A stretch of DNA of 64,000 nt from Vallicoccus soli (GTDB taxonomy: Bacteria > Actinomycetota > Actinomycetes > Motilibacterales > Motilibacteraceae): contig NZ_QZEZ01000009.1 of NCBI RefSeq assembly GCF_003594885.1, forward strand, positions 62,001 through 126,000, in the 5' to 3' direction. This document shows positions 56,946-64,000 of this stretch, one piece after another (within the stretch, counting starts at the first letter, position 1; each line of letters starts with the position of its first letter). Made by a program: the position numbers and the translations under genes. Below the pieces are notes generated by a model. It saw only the letters and a list, made by a program, of their open reading frames with translations, did not search any database and was not told the DNA's origin.

Positions 56946-58796
56946 ATGTGCGGGATCGTGGGGTACGTGGGCGACCGGGCGGCGCTCGACGTCGTGGTGC
57001 AGGGGCTGCGGCGGATGGAGTACCGCGGCTACGACTCCGCCGGGGTGGCGCTCGTCGCCGACGGCGCGCTGGTCGTGCGCCGGCGCGCGGGCAAGCTGGG
57101 CAACCTCGTCGCCGCGCTCGAGGAGGAGCCGACGCCGGCGAGCACGACGGGCATCGGGCACACCCGCTGGGCGACCCACGGCGCGCCCAACGACCGCAAC
57201 GCCCACCCGCACACCGACGAGCGCGGCCGCGTCGCGGTGGTGCACAACGGCATCATCGAGAACTTCGCCCGGCTGCGCGCCGAGCTCGAGGCGCGCGGGC
57301 GCACCCTGTCGTCCGACACGGACACCGAGGTCGTGGCGCACCTGCTCGCCGAGGCCCTGCCGGTGTCCGGCGGCGACCTCGCCGAGGCCATGCGCGCGGT
57401 GTGCCTGCGCCTGGAAGGCGCCTTCACGCTCGTCGCCACCGTCGCGGACGACCCCGACGTGGTCGTCGGCGCCCGGCGCAACTCGCCCCTGGTGGTCGGG
57501 CGCGGCGACGGCGAGAACTTCCTCGCCTCGGACGTGTCGGCCTTCATCGCGCACACCCGCGAGGCGGTGGAGCTCGGGCAGGACCAGGTCGTCGAGCTGC
57601 GCCGCGAGGGCATCGCCGTCACCCACTTCGACGGGACGCCGGCGGCGGTGCGGTCGTACCACGTGGACTGGGACGCCTCGGCGGCGGAGAAGGGCGGCTA
57701 CGCCTGGTTCATGCAGAAGGAGATCGCCGAGCAGCCCCGCGCCCTCGCCGACACCCTGCTGGGCCGCGTCGACGAGTCCGGGCGGCTGTCGCTCGACGAG
57801 ATGCGCCTGTCCGACGACGAGCTGCGCGAGATCGACAAGATCGTCGTCATCGCGTGCGGCACGGCCTACCACGCCGGGCTCGTCGCCAAGTACGCCATCG
57901 AGCACTGGACCCGCATCCCCTGCGAGGTCGAGCTCGCCAGCGAGTTCCGCTACCGCGACCCGATCCTGGACCGGCAGACCCTCGTCGTCGCCGTGTCGCA
58001 GTCCGGCGAGACCATGGACCTGCTCATGGCGCTGCGCCACGCGCGCGAGCAGGGGTCGCGGGTCCTGGCGATCTGCAACACCAACGGCTCGACGATCCCG
58101 CGCGAGTCCGACGCGGTGCTCTACACGCACGCCGGCCCCGAGGTCGCGGTCGCCTCGACCAAGGGGTTCCTCACCCAGCTCGTCGCCTGCTACCTCGTCG
58201 CGCTCTACCTCGGGCAGGTGCGCGGCACGAAGTGGGGCGACGAGGTGACCGCCGTCGTGCGCGACCTGGCGGCGATGCCGGAGAAGGTGGAGAAGGTCCT
58301 CGAGGCGATGGAGCCGGTGCGCGAGCTCGCCCGCTCGCTCGTCGACGCCCGCTCGGTCCTCTTCCTCGGCCGGCACGTGGGCTACCCGGTGGCCCTCGAG
58401 GGGGCGCTCAAGCTCAAGGAGCTGGCGTACATCCACGCGGAGGGCTTCGCGGCCGGTGAGCTGAAGCACGGTCCCATCGCGCTCATCGAGGACGGCCTGC
58501 CCGTCATCGTCGTGGCGCCCTCGCCGCGCGGGCGCTCGCTGCTGCACGACAAGGTCGTGAGCAACATCCAGGAGGTGCGCGCCCGCGGTGCGCGCACCAT
58601 CGTCATCGCCGAGGAGGGCGACGAGGCGGTCGTGCCCTACGCCGACCACCTCGTGCGGGTGCCGGCCTCGCCGGTCCTGCTGCAGCCGCTGCTGACCACC
58701 GTGCCGCTGCAGGAGTTCGCCTGCGAGCTCGCGGCCGCGAAGGGCTTCGACGTGGACCAGCCGCGGAACCTCGCGAAGTCCGTCACCGTCGAGTAG
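56946..58796 (+). CDS. glmS: Glutamine--fructose-6-phosphate aminotransferase (isomerizing)
   Basis: 616 residues. N-terminal nucleophile Cys2 in MCGIVGYVGDRAAL, then EYRGYDSAGVAL, GHTRWATHGAPNDRNAHPH and HNGIIENFARLR of the glutaminase domain; two SIS sugar-phosphate domains (ACGTAYHAGLVAKYAIEHW; VSQSGETMDLLMAL; GRHVGYPVALEGALKLKELA) and the C-terminal LAKSVTVE. Makes glucosamine-6-P, the entry to cell-wall amino sugars. Probably leaderless. No glmS ribozyme-like leader exists because there is no room for one. Confidence 0.98.
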   Translation: MCGIVGYVGDRAALDVVVQGLRRMEYRGYDSAGVALVADGALVVRRRAGKLGNLVAALEEEPTPASTTGIGHTRWATHGAPNDRNAHPHTDERGRVAVVHNGIIENFARLRAELEARGRTLSSDTDTEVVAHLLAEALPVSGGDLAEAMRAVCLRLEGAFTLVATVADDPDVVVGARRNSPLVVGRGDGENFLASDVSAFIAHTREAVELGQDQVVELRREGIAVTHFDGTPAAVRSYHVDWDASAAEKGGYAWFMQKEIAEQPRALADTLLGRVDESGRLSLDEMRLSDDELREIDKIVVIACGTAYHAGLVAKYAIEHWTRIPCEVELASEFRYRDPILDRQTLVVAVSQSGETMDLLMALRHAREQGSRVLAICNTNGSTIPRESDAVLYTHAGPEVAVASTKGFLTQLVACYLVALYLGQVRGTKWGDEVTAVVRDLAAMPEKVEKVLEAMEPVRELARSLVDARSVLFLGRHVGYPVALEGALKLKELAYIHAEGFAAGELKHGPIALIEDGLPVIVVAPSPRGRSLLHDKVVSNIQEVRARGARTIVIAEEGDEAVVPYADHLVRVPASPVLLQPLLTTVPLQEFACELAAAKGFDVDQPRNLAKSVTVE

Positions 58797-58798
58797 GC

Positions 58799-59173
58799 GT
58801 GGAGGAGACGAGGGCCCGCCGCGTCGTGGACGCGCTGCGCGGGCGCGGGGTGGACGCGCGGCTGGCCCGCCCGGCGACGTACCGCTTCGGGGTCGCCGTG
58901 GCGCTGCCCGGCGGGCGCGAGGCGGTGTGGGACACCGACGGCACGGCCGGGCTCGAGGCGCAGGTGCTCGCCGACGGCGTGCTCGTCGGCTTCGTGCCGC
59001 ACGTCCCCGGGTCCGAGGGCTTCGACGAGCACGAGGTCGTCGCGGCCATCGCGGCCACCGACTACGACCGCCCGGTGGCCACGGTCGCGCGCACGCCCCC
59101 GCCGCCCGGCCCGCCGCTGCCGCCGGAGGGCGGGCTCTTCCGGCGCTTCCTCGACGGCTTCCGCTACCGGTAG
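58799..59173 (+). CDS. Hypothetical protein
   Basis: 124 residues from GTG 58799, two bases after the glmS stop, so co-translated with glmS. Good G/C third-position bias. Features: basic N-terminus (EETRARRVVDALRGRGVDAR), a beta-rich middle (GREAVWDTDGTAGLEAQVLA), a Pro-rich stretch (PPPPGPPLPPEGG) and a basic end FRRFLDGFRYR. No membrane span or signal peptide. No family recognised. Confidence 0.75.
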   Translation: MEETRARRVVDALRGRGVDARLARPATYRFGVAVALPGGREAVWDTDGTAGLEAQVLADGVLVGFVPHVPGSEGFDEHEVVAAIAATDYDRPVATVARTPPPPGPPLPPEGGLFRRFLDGFRYR

Positions 59174-59220
59174 GCCGACCGGGAGCCGGCCGCCGCACGA
59201 GGCCCGCGGCGAGGAGCGGG

Positions 59221-59259
59221 GGCACGGCTCGGGGGCACGGCTCGGGGGCACGGCTCGGG
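59221..59259 (+). repeat. Three 13-bp tandem repeats
   Basis: GGCACGGCTCGGG three times. Lies in the 214-bp gap before the MMPL gene, which otherwise holds only a short C/G hairpin near 59345-59363 and the Shine-Dalgarno TACGGAG. Confidence 0.85.
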
Positions 59260-59387
59260 GACGACCCTGAGACCGGGGTGCGGGACGGGCCAGGGACGCC
59301 CCCCGATGCGCGCGGGGCGCCCGCGGCACGAGGTTGGGCAGCGCCCCCCGCACGGGCGGGGGGACCAGACCTCGTACGGAGCACGCC

Positions 59388-61646
59388 GTGACCACGACGC
59401 CCCTCGCCCCGCCGCCCGGACCCGCCGCCCCGCCGCCCGGACCCGCCGCGCCGCCCCCGCCGGGGCGGGCCGGCGGCGTCGTGGCGGTCGCCCGCTGGAG
59501 CGCCCGCCACCGCTGGACCGCCCTGCTGCTCTGGGTCGCCTTCGTGGCGGCCGCCGTCGTCGCCGGCAGCGCCGTCCCGGGCCGCCAGCTGGAGGGGGCG
59601 GACGGCGCGGTCGGCGCGTCCGCCCCCGCCGACCGCGCCCTGGAGGACGCGGCCTTCGGCGACCTGCCGACCGAGCAGGTGCTCGTCACCCCCCGCGGCG
59701 GCGGCGCCGTCGACCCGGCCTCGCCCGACGTCGCCGCGCTCGCCGGTCGGCTGCGGGCGGTCGAGGGCGTGGCCCGGGTCGACGGGCCCGTGCCCGCGCA
59801 GGACGGCTCGGCGGTGCTGCTGACCGTCGGGCTGGGCGACGGGCGCGGCGACGCCGCGGAGCAGGTCGAGGCCGCCGAGCCGGTGTCCGCCGCGCTGGCG
59901 CAGGCGCTGGCCGGGGCCGCCGAGCGGGCGCCGGACCTGCGGCTGCAGCAGGTGGGCGACGTGACGCTCGGCGCGGCCGTCGACCGGGTCTACGAGGACG
60001 ACCTGCGCCAGGCGGAGGTCCTGTCGCTGCCGGTGTCGCTGGCGATCCTCGTCGTGGCCTTCGGCGCCCTCCTGGCGGCGGGGGTCCCGCTGCTGCTCGC
60101 CCTGTCCGCGGTCGGCGCGGCGATGGGGCTGTCGACGCTCGCCTCGTACCTCGTGCCGTCCACGGACGTCACCGCGTCGGTGATCCTGCTCGTCGGCATG
60201 GCCGTCGGCGTCGACTACTCGCTCTTCTACGTCCGCCGCGAGCGCGAGGAGCGCGACCGCGGCGCGTCGGACCGGGACGCGCTGGAGACCGCGGCGGCGA
60301 CCTCGGGCCGCGCGGTCGTCGTCTCGGGCGTGACGGTCGTCGTCGCCATGGCCGGCATGCTCCTGGCGGGGGAGGCGACCTTCGCCTCGCTCGCGGTCGG
60401 CACCATCCTCGTCGTCGCGGTGAGCGTCATCGGGTCGGTCACGGTGCTGCCGGCGCTGCTGGCGCTGCTCGGGCGCCGGGTCGACCGCCCGCGGGTGCCG
60501 CTGCTGTGGAGGCTCCAGCGCCGGTCCGCGAACGGCGGCGCCGGGCGGCTGTGGCCGGCGGTGCTGCGCCCGGTGCTCGCCCGCCCGGCGCTCGCGCTGG
60601 CCCTCGGGGTCGCGTCGCTGCTCGCCCTCGCCGCGCCCGCGCTCGGGATGCGCCTGTCCAGCCCGGGCCTGGACGACCTGCCGCGCTCGATCCCGGAGCT
60701 GCGCGTGCTGGACGACGTCCGCGCCGCCTTCCCCGCCGAGGGCGACGCGCACACGGTCGCGGTGTGGAGCCGGGACGGCGCGGCGCTGGACCGTGCCGCC
60801 GTCGACGCCGCGGTGGCCGGGCTGCAGGAGCGGGTCGCCGGCGACGACCGGTTCGCGCCCGGCGGGCTCGCCGCCGAGTACGACGAGGGCGGCGACGTCG
60901 CGCGGGTCGACGTGCCGCTGCCGTACCGCGCCGACGACCCGCGGGCCGACGCGACCCTCGAGCTGCTCCGGGAGGACGTCGTGCCGGCGACGCTCGGCGC
61001 CGTCGACGGCGCCGAGGCCGCGGTCACCGGCAGCACCGCCTGGAACGTGGACTTCCGGACCCTGCTGGACGAGCGGATGCCGTACGTCGTCGGCTTCGTC
61101 CTGCTCCTCACCGTGCTGGTCCTCGTGCTGTCCTTCCGCTCGCTCACCGTCGCCCTCACGGCCGCCGCGCTCAACCTGCTGTCGGTGGCGGCGGCGTACG
61201 GGGTGGTGGTGCTCGTCTTCCAGGGCGAGTGGGCCGAGGGCCTGCTCGGCTTCGAGTCCAACGGGGCGGTCGTGACGTGGCTGCCGCTGTTCCTCTTCGT
61301 CATCCTCTTCGGGCTGTCGATGGACTACCACGTCTTCGTCGTCAGCCGGATCCGCGAGGGCGTGCGCGCGGGCCTGGGGACCCGGGAGGCGGTGGCGCAC
61401 GGCATCACCCGCTCCGCCGGCGTCGTGACGAGCGCGGCGGCGGTGATGGTCGCGGTGTTCGCCATCTTCGCGAGCCTCACGGCGCTGGACTTCAAGCAGC
61501 TCGGCGTGGGCCTGGCGGCGGCCATCCTCATCGACGCCACCGTCGTGCGGGCGGTGCTGCTGCCCTCGGCGATGGCCCTGCTCGGGGAGCGCAACTGGTG
61601 GCTCCCGCGCCCGCTGCACCGCCTCCCCGACCTCGGGCACGGCTGA
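59388..61646 (+). CDS. MMPL family (RND-type) membrane transporter
   Basis: 752 residues; GTG 59388 with ACGGAG upstream. A Pro/Ala-rich N-terminus (repeated PPPGPAAP), one membrane helix, a large extracytoplasmic loop, a bundle of helices, then a second loop and bundle, as in MmpL proteins. The two Asp-Tyr pairs of the proton relay are present: [14 protein letters not shown] (Asp276-Tyr277) and [14 protein letters not shown] (Asp646-Tyr647). Exports lipids or other hydrophobic molecules using proton motive force. No adjacent lipid or regulator gene reveals the cargo. Confidence 0.92.
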   Translation: MTTTPLAPPPGPAAPPPGPAAPPPPGRAGGVVAVARWSARHRWTALLLWVAFVAAAVVAGSAVPGRQLEGADGAVGASAPADRALEDAAFGDLPTEQVLVTPRGGGAVDPASPDVAALAGRLRAVEGVARVDGPVPAQDGSAVLLTVGLGDGRGDAAEQVEAAEPVSAALAQALAGAAERAPDLRLQQVGDVTLGAAVDRVYEDDLRQAEVLSLPVSLAILVVAFGALLAAGVPLLLALSAVGAAMGLSTLASYLVPSTDVTASVILLVGMAVGVDYSLFYVRREREERDRGASDRDALETAAATSGRAVVVSGVTVVVAMAGMLLAGEATFASLAVGTILVVAVSVIGSVTVLPALLALLGRRVDRPRVPLLWRLQRRSANGGAGRLWPAVLRPVLARPALALALGVASLLALAAPALGMRLSSPGLDDLPRSIPELRVLDDVRAAFPAEGDAHTVAVWSRDGAALDRAAVDAAVAGLQERVAGDDRFAPGGLAAEYDEGGDVARVDVPLPYRADDPRADATLELLREDVVPATLGAVDGAEAAVTGSTAWNVDFRTLLDERMPYVVGFVLLLTVLVLVLSFRSLTVALTAAALNLLSVAAAYGVVVLVFQGEWAEGLLGFESNGAVVTWLPLFLFVILFGLSMDYHVFVVSRIREGVRAGLGTREAVAHGITRSAGVVTSAAAVMVAVFAIFASLTALDFKQLGVGLAAAILIDATVVRAVLLPSAMALLGERNWWLPRPLHRLPDLGHG

Positions 61647-61664
61647 GCGGCGCCCGGCCGGGGG

Positions 61665-61698
61665 CCCGCCGCGGGGGACACGCCTCCCGCGGCGGGCA
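61665..61698 (+). terminator. Terminator after the MMPL gene
   Basis: A perfect 12-bp stem (61665-61676 with 61687-61698), 10-nt loop. Confidence 0.7.
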
Positions 61699-61717
61699 CC
61701 GCCGCGCCCGGCCCCTC

Positions 61718-61723
61718 TAGGCT
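61718..61723 (+). promoter_or_regulatory. -10 box of the acpS-nnr-alr operon, leaderless type
   Basis: TAGGCT followed by six bases and GTG 61730. Identical box and spacing to the promoter at 4637. No clear -35. Confidence 0.5.
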
Positions 61724-61729
61724 CGGGGG

Positions 61730-61756
61730 GTGCGTGGACGCGGGCGGGCCCGGTGA
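61730..61756 (+). CDS. Candidate leader peptide MRGRGRAR upstream of acpS
   Basis: Eight codons starting where transcription should begin and ending in a TGA that overlaps the acpS GTG (GTGA at 61753-61756). The acpS start has little Shine-Dalgarno of its own (GGGCGGG), so ribosomes finishing this peptide could re-initiate on acpS. It could be chance in G/C-rich DNA; the coincidence of promoter spacing and overlap is the argument. Confidence 0.4.
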   Translation: MRGRGRAR

Positions 61757-62112
61757 TCGTGGGCGTGGGGATCGACGTCGTCGACGTGGCCCGGTTCGGC
61801 CAGGCCCTCGAGCGCACCCCCCGGCTGCGCGAGCGCCTCTTCACCGAGGACGAGCGGCGCCTGCCGCTGGCCTCGCTCGCGGCGCGCTTCGCCGCCAAGG
61901 AGGCCCTCGCCAAGGCGCTCGGCGCCCCCGTCGGGCTGGCGTGGACCGACGCGACGGTGCGCCGGGAGGAGAGCGGGCGCCCCGTGCTCGAGGTCGAGGG
62001 CACGGTGGCCGCGCGCGCCGCGGAGCTCGGCGTCCGCTCCTGGCACGTGTCGCTGAGCCACGACGCGGGCATCGCGTCGGCGGTGGTCGTCGCGGAGGGG
62101 GAACCGGCGTGA
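61753..62112 (+). CDS. acpS: Holo-[acyl-carrier-protein] synthase
   Basis: 119 residues from GTG 61753. [19 protein letters not shown] with the Mg-binding aspartate, LFTEDERR, and [14 protein letters not shown] with the catalytic-site glutamate. Transfers phosphopantetheine from CoA to acyl carrier protein. GTGA overlap with the next gene; acpS-nnr-alr is a common actinobacterial order. Confidence 0.96.
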   Translation: MIVGVGIDVVDVARFGQALERTPRLRERLFTEDERRLPLASLAARFAAKEALAKALGAPVGLAWTDATVRREESGRPVLEVEGTVAARAAELGVRSWHVSLSHDAGIASAVVVAEGEPA

Positions 62113-63545
62113 GGCAGGCGCACGGGGTGGGGGCGGTGCGCGCGGGCGACGCGGCCGCCGGGGCCGGCCTGCCCGGCGACCCGCTCATGCTCCGCGCGGC
62201 GCACGGCCTGGCGCGCACCTGCGCGCTGCTGCTCGACGGGACGTACGGCTCGCGCGTCGTCCTGCTCGTCGGCAGCGGCGGCAACGGCGGCGACGCCCTG
62301 CACGCCGGGGCGGCGCTCGCCCTGCGGGGTGCGCGCGTCGACGCGCTGCTGCTCACGGACCGGCCGCACGCGGGCGGGCTCGCCGCCCTGCGCGCCGCGG
62401 GCGGGCGCGCCGGGTCCGACGCCGCGGTGCTCGACGACGCGGACCTGGTCATCGACGGGATCGTCGGCATCGGCGGCCGCGGCGGCCTGCGCGAGGACGC
62501 GGCGCGGCTCGTGGCGCACGCGGAGGCGACGGCCGCGACGCTCGTCGCGGTCGACGTGCCGAGCGGCGTCGACGCCGGCACCGGCGAGGTCCCCGGGGCG
62601 GCGGTCCACGCGGACGTCACGGTCACCTTCGGTGCGCTGAAGCCCGGGCTGCTCGTCGACCCCGGCGCGGGGTGCGCGGGCGTGGTGGAGCTCGTCGACC
62701 TCGGTCCCGCCTTCGACGCCGCGCTCGGCGCCCCCGAGGTCGAGGCGCTGGAGGCCGCCGACGTCGCCGCCCTGCTGCCCGCGCCCACCGCCGAGAGCGA
62801 CAAGTACCGCCGCGGCGTCGTCGGCGTCGCGGCCGGCTCGGACGCCTACACGGGCGCCGCCGTGCTCGCGGTCGGCGGCGCGCTGCGCGCCGGGGCGGGC
62901 ATGGTCCGCTACTCCGGGCCCGACCTGCCGACGGCGCTCGTGCGCCGGCGCTGGCCGGAGGCGGTCGTGGGGGAGGGGCGCGTGCAGGCGCACGTCGTCG
63001 GACCCGGGCTCGGCACCGACGACGCGGGCCTCGTGCGGCTGCGGCGGGTGCTGGGCGACGGGCTGCCCGCCGTCGTCGACGCCGACGGGCTCACCCTCCT
63101 GGCCGGGGAGCCCCCGCTGGGCGGCCCGCTGGTCCTCACGCCGCACGCCGGCGAGGCCGCGCGGCTGCTCGGGGCCGACCGGGCCGACGTCGAGGCGCGC
63201 CGGCTCGAGCACGCGCAGCGGGCCGCGCGGGCGTACGACGCCGTGGTCCTGCTCAAGGGCTCCACCACCGTGGTCGCCGCGCCCGACGGGCGGGTGCGGG
63301 TGAACGCCACCGGGACGCCGTGGCTCGCGACCGCCGGGTCGGGCGACGTGCTGTCCGGGGTCGTCGGGGCGCTGCTCGGCGGCGGCCTCGACCCGTTCGA
63401 CGCCGCGTCGGCCGGGGCGTGGCTGCACGGCGCCGCGGGGCGGCTGGCCTCGGGCGACGAGGACGGCACGGGCCTGGCCGGCGGCCCGGTCGTGGCCGAG
63501 GACCTGCTGGACGCGCTCCCGCGGGTGCGGCGGGACCTGGCGTGA
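62109..63545 (+). CDS. nnr: Bifunctional NAD(P)H-hydrate epimerase / ADP-dependent dehydratase
   Basis: 478 residues. The N-terminal epimerase domain ([36 protein letters not shown]) is fused to the C-terminal dehydratase domain ([60 protein letters not shown] with catalytic Asp413). Repairs damaged hydrated NADH and NADPH. GTGA overlaps on both sides tie it to acpS and alr. Confidence 0.95.
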   Translation: MRQAHGVGAVRAGDAAAGAGLPGDPLMLRAAHGLARTCALLLDGTYGSRVVLLVGSGGNGGDALHAGAALALRGARVDALLLTDRPHAGGLAALRAAGGRAGSDAAVLDDADLVIDGIVGIGGRGGLREDAARLVAHAEATAATLVAVDVPSGVDAGTGEVPGAAVHADVTVTFGALKPGLLVDPGAGCAGVVELVDLGPAFDAALGAPEVEALEAADVAALLPAPTAESDKYRRGVVGVAAGSDAYTGAAVLAVGGALRAGAGMVRYSGPDLPTALVRRRWPEAVVGEGRVQAHVVGPGLGTDDAGLVRLRRVLGDGLPAVVDADGLTLLAGEPPLGGPLVLTPHAGEAARLLGADRADVEARRLEHAQRAARAYDAVVLLKGSTTVVAAPDGRVRVNATGTPWLATAGSGDVLSGVVGALLGGGLDPFDAASAGAWLHGAAGRLASGDEDGTGLAGGPVVAEDLLDALPRVRRDLA

Positions 63546-64000
63546 GGGCTCCGCGCGCCGAGGCCGTCGTCGACCTGTCGGCGGTCGCGGGCAACGTCCG
63601 CGCGATCGGCGACGCCGTCGGCGCCGCCGAGGTGATGGCCGTCGTCAAGGCCGACGGGTACGGCCACGGGCTCGTCCCGAGCGCGCGCGCCGCGCTCGCC
63701 GGGGGCGCCACCTGGCTGGGGACGGCCTTTCCCGAGGAAGCGCTTGCCCTGCGGGCGGCCGGGGTCACCGCCCGCGTCCTCACCTGGCTCCCCACGCCGG
63801 GCGAGGACTGGGACCCGGTGCTGGCCGCGGACGTCGACGTGAGCGTCGGCGCGCCCGGCCTGCTCGCGGAGGTCGAGGCGGCCGCGGTGCGCACGGGTCG
63901 CCCGGCACGGGTGCACCTCGAGGCCGACACCGGCCTGTCCCGCGGCGGCGCGACGCCCACGACGTGGCCGGCCCTCGTCGACGCGGCGCTGCGCGCGCAG
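63542..64000 (+). CDS. alr: Alanine racemase (3' partial)
   Basis: The first 153 residues before the window ends. The PLP lysine is in VMAVVKADGYGHGLVPSARA (Lys36), followed by FPEEALALRAAGV and HLEADTGLSRGGA of the TIM-barrel domain. Produces D-alanine for peptidoglycan. GTG overlaps the nnr stop. Confidence 0.95.
   Translation, partial: MRAPRAEAVVDLSAVAGNVRAIGDAVGAAEVMAVVKADGYGHGLVPSARAALAGGATWLGTAFPEEALALRAAGVTARVLTWLPTPGEDWDPVLAADVDVSVGAPGLLAEVEAAAVRTGRPARVHLEADTGLSRGGATPTTWPALVDAALRAQ

Noticed and set aside
56613-63428. A 2271-codon reverse frame across glmS, the MMPL gene and nnr
   Set aside because: Shadow of well-supported forward genes; only its last part reads through the real sulfotransferase region in a different frame.

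Overview
This window is a contiguous piece of an actinobacterial chromosome (Actinomycetota). The evidence is the very high G+C with third codon positions almost always G or C, frequent GTG starts, GTGA, ATGA and TAATG stop/start overlaps, TANNNT -10 boxes with weak -35 boxes, several apparently leaderless genes, and classic actinobacterial gene orders: rpmG-MaoC pair-murB, aminotransferase-tRNA-Trp-secE-nusG-rplKA-rplJL-rpoBC, rpsLG-fusA-tuf, S10-spc-alpha, rplM-rpsI-glmM, and acpS-nnr-alr. The genus cannot be named from the sequence alone. The window opens inside nuoM and closes inside alr.

Layout. 1-4.4 kb: the end of the respiratory complex I operon (nuoM, nuoN), an M48 membrane protease and a YajQ-type nucleotide-binding protein. 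4.4-7.9 kb: tRNA-Tyr, then a Crp-like operator, a leaderless-type promoter, a possible cysteine-cluster ORF, a 52-residue exported peptide with a repeated C-terminal GTRWG motif, and an integral-membrane GAF-GGDEF-EAL protein; then tRNA-Thr and tRNA-Met. 7.9-12.5 kb: rpmG, a HadA/HadB-like hot-dog dehydratase pair, murB, and a convergent adenosine deaminase/aminotransferase pair. 12.6-24.8 kb: tRNA-Trp, secE, nusG, rplK, rplA, rplJ, rplL, rpoB, rpoC, with several recognisable promoters and strong intercistronic hairpins. 24.8-29.5 kb: rpsL-rpsG-fusA-tuf. 29.5-46.7 kb: the S10, spc and alpha clusters, including secY, adk and map. infA, normally between map and rpmJ, is missing. 46.7-47.6 kb: truA, whose start lies inside the terminator hairpin of rplQ.

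47.5-55.6 kb: a 33-bp-arm inverted repeat, an ABC-F ATPase, a large secreted GH13 alpha-amylase that carries X25-like modules but lacks a pullulanase catalytic half, then rplM-rpsI and glmM. 55.6-59.2 kb: a reverse-strand sulfotransferase wedged between glmM and glmS and sharing a short divergent, apparently leaderless promoter region with glmS, plus a small conserved-looking hypothetical. 59.2-64 kb: an MMPL/RND transporter and the acpS-nnr-alr operon, which begins with what looks like a leaderless 8-codon Arg/Gly-rich leader peptide overlapping the acpS start.

Most of the window is housekeeping: translation, transcription, protein export, cell-wall precursor synthesis (murB, glmM, glmS, alr) and carrier-protein activation. 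The least ordinary parts are the Crp-site/exported-peptide/c-di-GMP module at 4.6-7.6 kb, the loss of infA, the sulfotransferase insertion, the truncated amylase-pullulanase architecture, the large palindrome after truA, the truA start in a hairpin, and the acpS leader peptide. G/C-only minisatellites (12-16 bp units) sit in four intergenic gaps.
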